Part shown: piece after piece, positions 1 through 8,446 of the stretch
Numbering within the stretch: the first letter of the stretch is position 1
Layout of the letters: every line of letters starts with the position of its first letter
NCBI RefSeq assembly: GCF_009789675.1
Contig: NZ_CP046915.1
Location: 248,001-312,000 of the forward strand
DNA: 64,000 nucleotides
Source of the DNA: Paraburkholderia acidisoli
GTDB taxonomy: Bacteria; Pseudomonadota; Gammaproteobacteria; Burkholderiales; Burkholderiaceae
Direction: 5' to 3'
Translations under genes and position numbers: made by a program
The notes under the pieces: generated by a model
The model's input: the letters and a program-made list of their open reading frames with translations, nothing else
What the model was told of the DNA's origin: nothing
The model's database searches: none

Positions 1-653
1 GAAATCGCACGCGAGAGCCAGCGCCCCGCGAGCACCGAAGCGAGCACGGCCATCAGCGAAGCCGTGAGCACGCTCACGTAGATCGTCGTGCGCAAGGACT
101 CGAGCTGCGCGCGATCGTCCTGCACGCGCGCCTGCTCGTAGCGCTCCAGCTGGCTCACCGCCGCGATGAGTTTCCCGGTGCCCAGATACGCGCCGAAACT
201 CTCCGTGAGCGTGGACAGATCGCTCACGCTCACGGCGAACGCATCGACTTGCTTGCGCGTTTGCACGAGCGGATCGACCACGGTTTTCAGCCAGCTCTCG
301 TAGGCTTCACGGCCTGCGTCCACGAGCGCGTCGCCCGCGGGCGTGGTATCGATCGTGCGCAGTTTCGCGAGCTTCGCGTTGAAGTCCTCGCGATGATCGA
401 CGATCCATTGCTGGTGCGAGGCCTTGCCGTTGAGGTTGTTTGCCAGCACGGCCCAGATGATGTTCAGATAGTCGCCCGTGCCGTCTTTCAGCAGTTGCAG
501 AACCTGCCCGGACGCTTCGATTTGCTGCTGCTTGCGGTCGATGGCGTGAACGCTGTACAGGCAAATGCCCGCACTCACGCCAAAAACGGCAATCGCGCCG
601 GAAAACGCCAGCGTGATCTTGCGGGCGATGGGAAGGTGATGAAGCGTTTTCAT
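1..653 (-). CDS. methyl-accepting chemotaxis protein, N-terminal part (cut by window start)
   Basis: Reading the minus strand from the ATG at 651-653 gives about 217 open residues that run off the left edge. The protein starts MKTLHHLPIARKITLAF, a short cytoplasmic leader. A first membrane segment follows (about residues 12-34), then a helical periplasmic region of about 150 residues. A second hydrophobic segment (YVSVLTASLMAVLASVLAG) appears close to the edge. This is the layout of four-helix-bundle chemoreceptors, whose HAMP and signalling domains would lie outside the window. The ligand cannot be read from the sequence. The next gene on the strand, a succinate-semialdehyde dehydrogenase, ends 22 bases upstream, so co-transcription is possible. 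The family call rests on topology, because the diagnostic signalling domain is not visible. Confidence 0.75.
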   Translation of the reverse strand, partial: MKTLHHLPIARKITLAFSGAIAVFGVSAGICLYSVHAIDRKQQQIEASGQVLQLLKDGTGDYLNIIWAVLANNLNGKASHQQWIVDHREDFNAKLAKLRTIDTTPAGDALVDAGREAYESWLKTVVDPLVQTRKQVDAFAVSVSDLSTLTESFGAYLGTGKLIAAVSQLERYEQARVQDDRAQLESLRTTIYVSVLTASLMAVLASVLAGRWLSRAI

Positions 654-675
654 TGAGGACTCGCTAACCCGCCGG

Positions 676-2136
676 TCAGACCGCGAGGCAGAGGTACTTG
701 ACGACCACATAATCGTCGATGCCGTAGTGCGACCCTTCGCGCCCCATGCCCGACTGCTTCACGCCGCCGAACGGGGCCACTTCGTTCGAGATCAGCCCCG
801 TGTTGATGCCGACCATGCCGTACTCGAGCGCTTCCGCCACTTTCCATACGCGGCCGATATCGCGGCTGTAGAAGTAAGCGGCCAGGCCGAACTCGGTGTC
901 GTTGGCCAGGCCGATCACTTCGTCATCCGAAGCAAAGCGGAACAGCGGCGCGAGCGGCCCGAAGGTCTCTTCCTTTGCCACCTTCATCGCGGGCGTGACG
1001 TCGCGCAGCACCGTGGGCTCGAAAAAGCCATGGCCGAGCGCATGACGCTTGCCGCCCGTAATGACTTGCGCACCCTTCGCGAGCGCGTCTTCGATGTGCG
1101 ATTCCACCTTGAGCACGGCCGCTTCGTTGATGAGCGGACCTTGCGTCACGCCCGCCTCGGTGCCGGGCCCGACCTTGAGGCCGCTCACGGCCTGCGCGAG
1201 CTTCGCGGCGAACGTGTCGTACACGGCGTCGTGCACGTAGAAGCGATTCGTGCACACGCAGGTCTGGCCGCTGTTGCGATACTTCGAGGCGATAGCGCCC
1301 TGCACGGCGGCATCGAGATCGGCGTCGTCGAACACGATGAACGGCGCATTGCCGCCCAGTTCGAGCGAGACCTTCTTCACGGTCGCCGCGCACTGGCTCA
1401 TGAGCAAACGGCCCACCGGAGTCGAGCCCGTGAACGAGAGCTTGCGCACGATGGGATTCGACGTGAGTTCGCCGCCAATCGCCTTCGGGTCGCCCGTCAC
1501 TACGCTGAACACGCCGCGCGGCACGCCCGCGCGTTCGGCCAGCACGGCCATGGCGAGCGCGGAAAACGGCGTGGCCTCCGCGGGTTTGACGACGATCGTG
1601 CAGCCCGCCGCGAGCGCGGGTCCGACCTTGCGGGTGATCATCGCTGCGGGGAAATTCCACGGCGTGATGGCGGCGCACACGCCCACCGGCTCCTTGACCA
1701 CGACAATGCGCTTGTCGCTCGCGGGCGTGGGGATCGTGTCGCCGTACACGCGCTTGCCCTCTTCGGCAAACCATTCGAGAAACGACGCCGCGTAGGCGAT
1801 CTCGCCCTTCGCCTCGGCAAGCGACTTGCCTTGCTCCGTGGTGAGGATGAGCGCGAGATCGTCGGCGTTCGCGATCATCAGATCGTGCCACTTGCGCAGG
1901 ATCGCGCCGCGCTCCTTCGCCGTTTTCGCGCGCCACGCGGGCCACGCCGCGTTCGCGGCGGCGATCGCCTCACGCGTTTCGCGCGCGCCCATCAAGGGCA
2001 CGCTGCCCACGCGTTCGCCCGTTGCGGGATCGCTCACGTCGAACGTTTCCGTGCCGACGGCGTCCTGCCATGCGCCGTCGATAAAAGCCTGTTGACGAAA
2101 CAGCTGCGGGTCCTTCAAACGGGTTGCCAATGCCAT
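676..2136 (-). CDS. gabD: succinate-semialdehyde dehydrogenase, NAD(P)-dependent (first copy)
   Basis: A 486-residue aldehyde dehydrogenase that oxidises succinic semialdehyde to succinate in the cytoplasm. It has the PWNFP motif at about 159-163, the general-base glutamate in SLELGG (E259) and the nucleophilic cysteine in GQTCVC (C293). The C-terminal EVAPFGGVKQSGMGREGS signature is typical of GabD. I chose the ATG at 2134-2136 over the upstream one at 2208. The protein then starts MALATRLKDP, the length matches the family (about 480-490), and AGGAA lies at normal distance. It follows a porin on the same strand with a gap of 90 bases. In this neighbourhood it probably finishes a route fed by the ABC transporter and flavin/hydrolase genes upstream, but that link is inference. 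A second GabD-like gene lies at 45634-47106. Confidence 0.9.
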   Translation of the reverse strand: MALATRLKDPQLFRQQAFIDGAWQDAVGTETFDVSDPATGERVGSVPLMGARETREAIAAANAAWPAWRAKTAKERGAILRKWHDLMIANADDLALILTTEQGKSLAEAKGEIAYAASFLEWFAEEGKRVYGDTIPTPASDKRIVVVKEPVGVCAAITPWNFPAAMITRKVGPALAAGCTIVVKPAEATPFSALAMAVLAERAGVPRGVFSVVTGDPKAIGGELTSNPIVRKLSFTGSTPVGRLLMSQCAATVKKVSLELGGNAPFIVFDDADLDAAVQGAIASKYRNSGQTCVCTNRFYVHDAVYDTFAAKLAQAVSGLKVGPGTEAGVTQGPLINEAAVLKVESHIEDALAKGAQVITGGKRHALGHGFFEPTVLRDVTPAMKVAKEETFGPLAPLFRFASDDEVIGLANDTEFGLAAYFYSRDIGRVWKVAEALEYGMVGINTGLISNEVAPFGGVKQSGMGREGSHYGIDDYVVVKYLCLAV

Positions 2137-2167
2137 GACTGATTTCCTGAACGAGTTGCACAAAACA

Positions 2168-2203
2168 GATCGCGCGACCCGGCAACACACCGGATCGCGC
2201 GAC
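2168..2203. repeat. 11-bp direct repeat between porin and gabD
   Basis: GATCGCGCGAC occurs at 2168-2178 and again at 2193-2203, a 25-base period, in the short gap between the porin stop and the gabD start. The function is unknown. It could be a tandem protein-binding site or chance in GC-rich DNA. Confidence 0.4.
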
Positions 2204-2226
2204 ATCAAACGAGAATCGAACTGCGG

Positions 2227-3396
2227 TTAGAACTGGTGATACATGCCGATGCGCACCATCGTCTGACGGTTGTTCGATGAAGCCGAACCCACCGAATAGT
2301 CGAAGATGTCGGCATTCGAAGCGGCGCCGGCCGCCTTCTGCCACACGCCCATCGCGTAGATCGAGGTGCGCTTCGAGAGCGCGTACGCCGTGGTGAGGCC
2401 GACCTGGTGATAGATCGGAATCTGCTGGCTATAGCCCACGTTGCCGTGCGTGTACACGTATTGCGCACCCACGTACCATGCCGAGGTGAGGTTGTAGCGG
2501 CCCCATGCCTCGTAGTTGGTGAAGATCACCGTGCCGCGCGTGCCGTTGGCGTCGTTGAACTTCGTGTTGGTGTAGTCGAGGCCGAGCGTGGCCGAACCCA
2601 GCGCGTAGTTGACCGCCGCGCCGAAGATCTGCTCGTTGGCCGGATTGCCCACGTAGCTGAACGGTCCGCTCGCGCCGATCGCCGCGCCCGTGGTGTTGGT
2701 CACGAAGTCGCCGTCGCTGAGCAGCACACCCGGATTCTTCGCGTACAAATACGCGCCTGCGAAATTGAAGCCGCCGAACGCGTAGTTCGCGCCCAGGCTC
2801 CACAAGCCCGTGGTGCCGCGCCCCGGCGCATTCGTGTTGGTGAACGAATACAGGCCGCCAAAGGTCAGGCCGCCGAGCTTCGGGCTCGCGTACTTGATAG
2901 CGTTGTCCACGCGGAACGAGTTGTCCGTGTTGTCGATGTCGCCCGCGTGCACGAGCGGGCCGCCGAGCTGGCCCGGCGCGGTGAGCGGCTGCAGATAGTC
3001 GACCACCGAGTCGTACTGGCGTCCGAGCGTGACCGTGCCGAAGCGCGCGTCCGAAAGCCCCACATAGGCCTGACGCCCGAACAGCCGGCCGCCCTGGCGG
3101 CTCTGGCCGTTCTCCGTGCTGAACCCCGCTTCGAGCTTGAACAGCGCGCTCAGGCCGCCGCCCAGGTCTTCCGTGCCCTTCAGGCCCCAGCGGCTGCCGT
3201 ACACGCCGTCGTAGGTGCCGTCGCGCATGCGCCACAGCGAATGGCCACCGCTGTTGTTCACATAGTCGATCCCTTCGTCGATCACGCCATACAACGTGAC
3301 CGACGACTGCGCGTGCGCGTTCGACGCGACCAGCGCGCTCCCCGCCAACAGCCACGATGCCCAGATAACCGGCTTTTTCACACTACGCTGCTTCAT
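2227..3396 (-). CDS. outer-membrane trimeric porin (Burkholderia type)
   Basis: A 389-residue general porin. A signal peptide (MKQRSVKKP, hydrophobic core, then SNAHA-Q) is followed by the mature start SSVTLYGVIDEGIDYVNN. It contains the conserved stretch SRWGLKGTEDLGGGLSALF and the glycine-rich strands of 16-stranded porins. It ends MVRIGMYHQF with the terminal phenylalanine needed for outer-membrane assembly. A strong ribosome site (GAGGAGAGGAG) precedes the ATG at 3394-3396. It lies between a transporter/regulator cluster and gabD on the same strand, so it may supply outer-membrane entry for the substrate of that cluster. A paralogue lies at 57708-58892. Confidence 0.93.
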   Translation of the reverse strand: MKQRSVKKPVIWASWLLAGSALVASNAHAQSSVTLYGVIDEGIDYVNNSGGHSLWRMRDGTYDGVYGSRWGLKGTEDLGGGLSALFKLEAGFSTENGQSRQGGRLFGRQAYVGLSDARFGTVTLGRQYDSVVDYLQPLTAPGQLGGPLVHAGDIDNTDNSFRVDNAIKYASPKLGGLTFGGLYSFTNTNAPGRGTTGLWSLGANYAFGGFNFAGAYLYAKNPGVLLSDGDFVTNTTGAAIGASGPFSYVGNPANEQIFGAAVNYALGSATLGLDYTNTKFNDANGTRGTVIFTNYEAWGRYNLTSAWYVGAQYVYTHGNVGYSQQIPIYHQVGLTTAYALSKRTSIYAMGVWQKAAGAASNADIFDYSVGSASSNNRQTMVRIGMYHQF

Positions 3397-3578
3397 GCTG
3401 CTCCTCTCCTCGTCAAATGCGCGACGGCTCCGCCGTAAAACACGGCGGCCGCAGGTTGTGATGCGATTTTTTTCAATACTTAGTGATGCGAACGATGTGG
3501 TTTGCTGCTATTGCCGTTATTCGTCCTGCTGAGCTTTCATGAATCCCGAAGCACCACGCGGGTGCGATTTCCACCACG

Positions 3579-4286
3579 CTAGCCCGCGCGTTTCAGCAGC
3601 GCCTGCTCCTGCCCTTCGGCCAGCAACTGTTGCGCAATGGCCGCCACGCGGCGCACATGCGTGACCGCCGCCACGCGCGCCGCCGCCGCGTCGTGCTCGC
3701 GTATCGCCGCGAGAATCCGGCGCATCTCCTGCACGGCCTGTGCGCCGCGGTCGTCGGAAGCGATGGTCAGCGCGCGCAGCCGGTTGATACGCGCCGTGAG
3801 CGACTGCACGATCTCCCATGCCACGAGTTTGTTGCCCGCCGTGAACATGCGCTCGTAGAGCGCCGTGGTGAGCGCGCGCACCTCGCGATACTCGCGGGCG
3901 TGAAAGGCACGCTCGATGGTATCGATCAGCGCTTCGAGTTCCGCCACGGTGTTGGCGTCGGCGAGGCGCGCGCACGCGGCCGCGGCTTCGCCTTCGAGCA
4001 GGCCGCGAATCTCGTAGATCTCCGTTGCCGTCGCGAGGTCGAGTATCGCGACGATCGGCCCTTGATTCGCCAGCGTCGCCACCAGACCCTCGGTCTCCAG
4101 ATGCCGCAGCACCTCGCGCACCACGGTGCGGCTCACGCCCAGCTCCTCGCACAGCGCGCGCTCGACCAGCCGGTCGCCGGGCTGGAAGCGCGCGTCGAGA
4201 ATGGCGCTGCGCATCTTCTCCAGCGCCAGTTCTCTCAGCGTGGTCGTGCGGCGCTCGACTTTCAGTGATGGGGACGCGTGCTGCAT
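3579..4286 (-). CDS. GntR-family regulator, FCD subfamily (first of two paralogues)
   Basis: A 235-residue repressor-type regulator. The N-terminal winged helix (about residues 15-80) carries the GntR signature DRLVERALCEELGVSRTVVR. The C-terminal part is an all-helical FCD ligand domain with EIYEIRGLLEGEAA at about 88-101. The start is 12 bases after the stop of the ATP-binding gene, so it is probably the last gene of the transporter operon. It is clearly related along its whole length to the regulator at 10737-11426: both have LRHLETEGLV, INRLRALTIA and the same recognition helix apart from conservative changes. The two may therefore share operators (see 10404-10459 and 11498-11511). The ligand is unknown. 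Confidence 0.9.
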   Translation of the reverse strand: MQHASPSLKVERRTTTLRELALEKMRSAILDARFQPGDRLVERALCEELGVSRTVVREVLRHLETEGLVATLANQGPIVAILDLATATEIYEIRGLLEGEAAAACARLADANTVAELEALIDTIERAFHAREYREVRALTTALYERMFTAGNKLVAWEIVQSLTARINRLRALTIASDDRGAQAVQEMRRILAAIREHDAAAARVAAVTHVRRVAAIAQQLLAEGQEQALLKRAG

Positions 4287-4298
4287 TGCCGTGTCCGC

Positions 4299-5387
4299 TC
4301 AAGCCTGCGCGAAGAGACGCACGTCGCGCGCGTCCCAGTCGATCCACGCCTGCGTGCCGATCACGATGCCGCTGTCGCGATGATCGCCGGCCGGCATGCG
4401 CACCGACATGTCCTGCTGCCAGGGCGTCGTGACCGCGTAGTGCATGGCGTCGCCGAGATAGGTAATGTCGCGCACCGTCACCGGCAGCCCCGCCGTGTCC
4501 TTCGCGACCTCGGCGGCGCGAATGCGGATCTGTTCGGGGCGCACCATCAGCGTGCCGTCGCCGCCCACGGGCAGCACGGTCTCGCTGGCCGCCGCCACGC
4601 TATGGCCGCTCGGGAACACGGCGCTCGACTGCGCCGCGTCGCGCGAGGTGATGCGCACGGGCAGGAAGTTCGAATTGCCGATGAAGTTCGCCACGAAGCG
4701 CGAGGCCGGATTCGCGTACAGCTCCTCGCCGGTCCCGCATTGTTCGATACAGCCCTGGTTGAACACGGCAATGCGGTCCGAGAGCCGCAGCGCTTCTTCC
4801 TGATCGTGCGTGACGTAGAGGATCGTCACGCCGGTTTCCTGGTGAATGCGGCGCAGTTCGAGCTGAATTTCTTCGCGCAGCTTCTTGTCGAGCGCTGAAA
4901 GCGGCTCGTCCATCAGCAGCACGGGCGGGTCGTAGGCCAGCGCGCGCGCGATCGCCACGCGTTGCTGCTGACCGCCCGACATCTGCGCGGGCATGCGGTC
5001 GCGGAACGCCGAGAGATGCACGAGCGCGAGCATCTCGTCGACCTTCTTGTTGATCTCGGCTTCGGGACGGCGGCGCACGCGCAGCGGGAACGCGATGTTC
5101 TGCCCCACGGTCAGATGCGGAAACAGCGTGTAGCGCTGAAACACCATGCCGATATTGCGCTTGTTCGGCGCGACCGAAAGCAGCGGCTTGCCGTCGAGCA
5201 GCACGCGGCCCTCGGTCGGCTCCTGAAAGCCCGCGACAATGTAAAGCGTCGTACTCTTGCCCGAGCCCGACGGCCCGAGAAAGGTCATGAACTCGCCTTT
5301 GCGCACGTCGAGCGAGACCTGGTCGATGGCGACCACGTCGTCGTAGGTCTTGCGCAGGCGCTGGATTTGCAGGAATGCGGAAGTCAT
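4299..5387 (-). CDS. polyamine-type ABC transporter, ATP-binding subunit
   Basis: A 362-residue ATPase that powers the two permeases just upstream. It has Walker A (GPSGSGKST), signature ([15 protein letters not shown]) and Walker B (VLLMDEPLSALD). The switch motif YVTHDQEEAL and a C-terminal TOBE-like region follow, as in PotA/FbpC-type subunits. I chose the ATG at 5385-5387, where MTSAFLQIQRLRKTYDD begins the fold and GAGG lies just upstream. A longer in-frame reading begins inside the permease gene and is not credible. It is the fourth gene of a binding protein, permease, permease, ATPase, GntR series. The substrate is not determined by sequence; putrescine, spermidine or another small cation is usual for the family. 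Confidence 0.92.
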   Translation of the reverse strand: MTSAFLQIQRLRKTYDDVVAIDQVSLDVRKGEFMTFLGPSGSGKSTTLYIVAGFQEPTEGRVLLDGKPLLSVAPNKRNIGMVFQRYTLFPHLTVGQNIAFPLRVRRRPEAEINKKVDEMLALVHLSAFRDRMPAQMSGGQQQRVAIARALAYDPPVLLMDEPLSALDKKLREEIQLELRRIHQETGVTILYVTHDQEEALRLSDRIAVFNQGCIEQCGTGEELYANPASRFVANFIGNSNFLPVRITSRDAAQSSAVFPSGHSVAAASETVLPVGGDGTLMVRPEQIRIRAAEVAKDTAGLPVTVRDITYLGDAMHYAVTTPWQQDMSVRMPAGDHRDSGIVIGTQAWIDWDARDVRLFAQA

Positions 5388-5404
5388 GGCTGTTACCTCA
5401 GGGT

Positions 5405-6202
5405 TCAGGCTCTGGCGCGGCGCAATACGGCGCCCGCCAGCATCAAAACGGTTGTCAGTCCCACCAGCAGCGAAGAGGCCGCCGCAACCACGGGCGTCAG
5501 GTCCTGGCGCAAGGTTGCCCAGATGCGCACGGGCAGCGTTTGCAGCGTCGGGCTCGACATGAAGATCGACACCACCACTTCGTCCCACGAAGCGAGAAAG
5601 GCGAAGATCGCGGCGGCGAACAAGCCGAGCCGGATCGCGGGCAAGGTCACGCGCAGCTTCACTTCGAGCGGCGAGGCGCCGCAGATCAGCGCGGCGTCTT
5701 CGAGCGCGGTATCGAAACTCGAAAGCGAGTTGCTGATCGAAATGATCGAGAACGGCAGCGCGATGATGAGATGGCCGATCACGAAGCCCGTCATCGTGCC
5801 GTTCAGGCCAATGCGCAGGAAGAAGGCATAGAGCGCCACGGCCAGCACGACCACGGGCAGCACCATCGGCGTGAGGAAGAACGCCTTCACCGCGTTGCGG
5901 CCGCGAAATTTGCCGCGCACGAGCGCGAGCGAAGCGAGAAAGCCGATCAGCACCGAAAGCGCCGTGACGATCACCGCGAGCTTCGCGCTCGTGAGCAGCG
6001 AGTCGAGCCAGCCCGGGTCGGTGAACAACTGGCGATACCACTCGAGCGTCCAGCCCGGCGGCGGAAAAATCAGCCACTGTGAGTCGCCGAACGAGAGCGC
6101 GACGATGAACACGATGGGCAGCAGCAGGAACAGCGCAACGGCGGCGCCGATGGCGAGCAGCGCATAACGCAGCGCGCCGAGACGGTCGAAATCGAGCAAC
6201 AT
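5405..6202 (-). CDS. polyamine-type ABC transporter permease, PotC-like
   Basis: A 265-residue inner-membrane permease with six predicted membrane segments. The EAA coupling loop reads ALEDAALICGASPLEVKLRV, which docks the ATPase. The last segment region (AASSLLVGLTTVLMLAGAVLRR) closes the fold. It begins one base after the stop of the preceding permease (TGA-C-ATG), so the two are translationally linked. It ends 17 bases before the ATPase gene. Confidence 0.92.
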   Translation of the reverse strand: MLLDFDRLGALRYALLAIGAAVALFLLLPIVFIVALSFGDSQWLIFPPPGWTLEWYRQLFTDPGWLDSLLTSAKLAVIVTALSVLIGFLASLALVRGKFRGRNAVKAFFLTPMVLPVVVLAVALYAFFLRIGLNGTMTGFVIGHLIIALPFSIISISNSLSSFDTALEDAALICGASPLEVKLRVTLPAIRLGLFAAAIFAFLASWDEVVVSIFMSSPTLQTLPVRIWATLRQDLTPVVAAASSLLVGLTTVLMLAGAVLRRARA

Positions 6203-6203
6203 G

Positions 6204-7085
6204 TCAGAGCCCTCCGTTACCGGCGCGCGCGCCCGTGAAGCGCAGTTGCAGCGCGTAGAGCGAGAGCGTCACCGCGAGCAGCACGAAGGCGGCGGCGCCC
6301 GCGAGACCCCAGTTCAGCAGTTCCTGCACGAGTTGCGCGACCAGTTCGGCGAGCATCATGTATTGCGCGCCGCCCAGCAGCGCGGGCGTGACGAAGTAGC
6401 CGAGCGCCATCACGAACACCATCAATGCACCCGAGGCAATACCGGGCATGGCGAGCGGCACGAGAATGCGCCAGAACGCTTGCCAGCGGCTCGCGCCGCA
6501 CACGGCCGCGGCACGCAGCGTGGACGGGTCGATGCCGCGCAGCGTGGCGTGCAGCGGCATCACGAGAAACGGCAGCATGATGTACGTCATGCCGATCGTC
6601 ACGCCCACCAGGTTGTTGACGAGCGCGAGCGGCTCGCTGATGAGACCCGTGGCCATCAACAGGCGATTGATCGGGCCGGTCGCCTGCAACAGCACCATCC
6701 ACGCGAAGGTGCGCGCGAGTAGGTTGGTCCACATCGACAGCAGCAGAATGGAGAACAGGAACGAGCTGAGCTTGCGCGGCGCGATGGCGAGCAACCAGGC
6801 CATCGGGAAGCCGATCAGCACCGTCACCGCGGTCACCACCGTCGCCACCAGGAAGGTATTGCCGAACACGCGCAGATACGTGGACGAACCCAGCAACTGC
6901 TCGTAGTTGTGCAGACCCGCCGTGGGCTCCAGCACGCTGCGCAACAGCAGCGAGAGCACCGGCAACATAAAGAAGATCACGAGGAGCACGAGCCCCGGAA
7001 TCAGAAGGCGAATGTTGCGCCAGTCGCGGCGCGCTCGCTGGGGTGTCGCCGGGGGACGGGCGACGCTGCTTAGTACGTTGGGCAT
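6204..7085 (-). CDS. polyamine-type ABC transporter permease, PotB-like
   Basis: A 293-residue permease, first of the pair. A polar N-terminus of about 25 residues precedes the first membrane helix (IRLLIPGLVLLVIFFMLPVL). The EAA-type loop DPSTLRAAAVCGASRWQAFW is clear. It forms a heterodimer with the PotC-like product just downstream. It is separated from the binding-protein gene by 163 bases that contain a strong hairpin (7193-7233). Confidence 0.92.
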   Translation of the reverse strand: MPNVLSSVARPPATPQRARRDWRNIRLLIPGLVLLVIFFMLPVLSLLLRSVLEPTAGLHNYEQLLGSSTYLRVFGNTFLVATVVTAVTVLIGFPMAWLLAIAPRKLSSFLFSILLLSMWTNLLARTFAWMVLLQATGPINRLLMATGLISEPLALVNNLVGVTIGMTYIMLPFLVMPLHATLRGIDPSTLRAAAVCGASRWQAFWRILVPLAMPGIASGALMVFVMALGYFVTPALLGGAQYMMLAELVAQLVQELLNWGLAGAAAFVLLAVTLSLYALQLRFTGARAGNGGL

Positions 7086-7192
7086 GGGGTCTCCTGCATC
7101 GGTGCTGCCGCTGTCTTGCTGCTGTTCCGCTGCTATTTCATTCAGTGCGATTGCGCTGCTTTTGTGCTGCGACTTCTGTCGCTACCTGGGCT

Positions 7193-7233
7193 GCGGTGCG
7201 CCGCGCATCGACATCACGCGCGAGGCGCACCGC
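7193..7233 (-). promoter_or_regulatory. intercistronic stem-loop after the binding-protein gene
   Basis: GCGGTGCGCC (7193-7202) pairs perfectly with GGCGCACCGC (7224-7233), leaving a loop of about 21 bases. It sits 16 bases past the stop of the binding-protein gene and before the permease. There is no T tract, so it is not a classical terminator. In ABC operons such structures often protect or attenuate the message so that the binding protein is made in excess; that role is inferred here. Confidence 0.6.
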
Positions 7234-7248
7234 ACGGCCTGCCCGAAC

Positions 7249-8298
7249 TTACTTCGACTGCCACGCGTACCAGCGCTTCGCGATCGCGTCGCGGTTGTCG
7301 GCCCAGTACTTCATGTCGAGGTTGATCTGCGAGCTCTTGTACTGGTCGGGCAGCGTCTTCGCGACCGCCGGCGGCATCAGCGCGGCCGACTTCACGTTGA
7401 TGGGCGCATAGCCCGTGTCCTGCGCGAATTTCGCCTGCGCCTGCGGGCTTGTCGCGGCGGCGAGGAACTTCATCGCCTCGGCCTTGTGCTTCGCGCCCTT
7501 CGGGACCACCAGCATGTCGGCGGCGGTCAGATTCTGGGTCCACGAAACGCCCACGGGCACGCCCGTCTGTTCGAGCGCGTGCAGCCGGCCATTCCAGAAC
7601 ATGCCGATGGGCGCCTCGCCCGAGGCGAGCAACTGCTGCGACTGCGCGCCGCCGCTCCACCAGACGATGTTGCTCTTGATGGTGTCGAGCTTCTTGAACG
7701 CGCGGTCGAGATCGAGCGGATAAAGCTTGTCGGCGGGCACGCCGTCGGCGAGCAGCGCGATTTCCAGCACGCCCGGCGCGGACCACTTGTAGAACGTGCG
7801 CTTGCCGGGGAATTTCTTCGTGTCGAACAGATCGGCCCAGGTTTGCGGCTGCGCGCCCTTGTAGGTCGACTTGTTGTAGCCGAGCACGAACGAGTAGTAG
7901 AAGCTGCCCACGGCGCTCGCGCTGGAGAAGCGCGGGTCGAGCTCGTCCTTCTTGACCACGGCGTAATCGATCGGCTCGATCAGGCCGGCCTTCTGCGCCG
8001 CGTAAGCGAAGTCGCCTTCCACATCGACGACGTCCCAGCTCACGTTGCCGCTATCCACCATCGCCTTGAGCTTGCCGTAGTCGGTCGGGCCGTCCATCAG
8101 CACGTTGACGCCGCTCGCCTGCGTATAGGGTTGCGCCCAGTCCTTCTGCTGCGAAGACTGTGTCGTGCCGCCCCAGCTCGTGAAAACGATGGGGTCGGCC
8201 GCGCGCGCGGGCGCGCTCGCGCAGGTCGCCGCGAGCGTGGCCGCGCACAGCGCGATCAGCGGTTTTGTCGTCAGGGGGCGTGTGCTGTTGCTCATCAT
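7249..8298 (-). CDS. periplasmic polyamine-type substrate-binding protein
   Basis: A 349-residue extracellular solute-binding protein of the PotD/family-1 kind. A signal peptide (MMSNSTRPL, hydrophobic stretch, SAPARA-AD) leads to IVFTSWGGTTQSSQQKDW, the usual first strand of this group. Further typical parts are WDVVDVEGDFAYAAQKAGL and MLVVPKGAKHKAEAMKFL. Two adjacent ATGs (8298 and 8295) are possible, with AAGGACACCG placing the first as start. It heads the transporter genes and lies 148 bases after the flavin reductase gene, so it may share that transcript. The actual ligand is unknown. Confidence 0.9.
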   Translation of the reverse strand: MMSNSTRPLTTKPLIALCAATLAATCASAPARAADPIVFTSWGGTTQSSQQKDWAQPYTQASGVNVLMDGPTDYGKLKAMVDSGNVSWDVVDVEGDFAYAAQKAGLIEPIDYAVVKKDELDPRFSSASAVGSFYYSFVLGYNKSTYKGAQPQTWADLFDTKKFPGKRTFYKWSAPGVLEIALLADGVPADKLYPLDLDRAFKKLDTIKSNIVWWSGGAQSQQLLASGEAPIGMFWNGRLHALEQTGVPVGVSWTQNLTAADMLVVPKGAKHKAEAMKFLAAATSPQAQAKFAQDTGYAPINVKSAALMPPAVAKTLPDQYKSSQINLDMKYWADNRDAIAKRWYAWQSK

Positions 8299-8446
8299 CG
8301 GTGTCCTTGCGTTTTTCGGTGTGGTGACGCTGCGTTGATTGCGTGATTCGTTGCGTGATTCGAACAGAGGTCTCTCAGCATCCTGCTTATTGATTCGCTA
8401 TCCTGATCGTCTCGCCAGGTTGGGGTCGCGCGGTGCGCGAACAGGT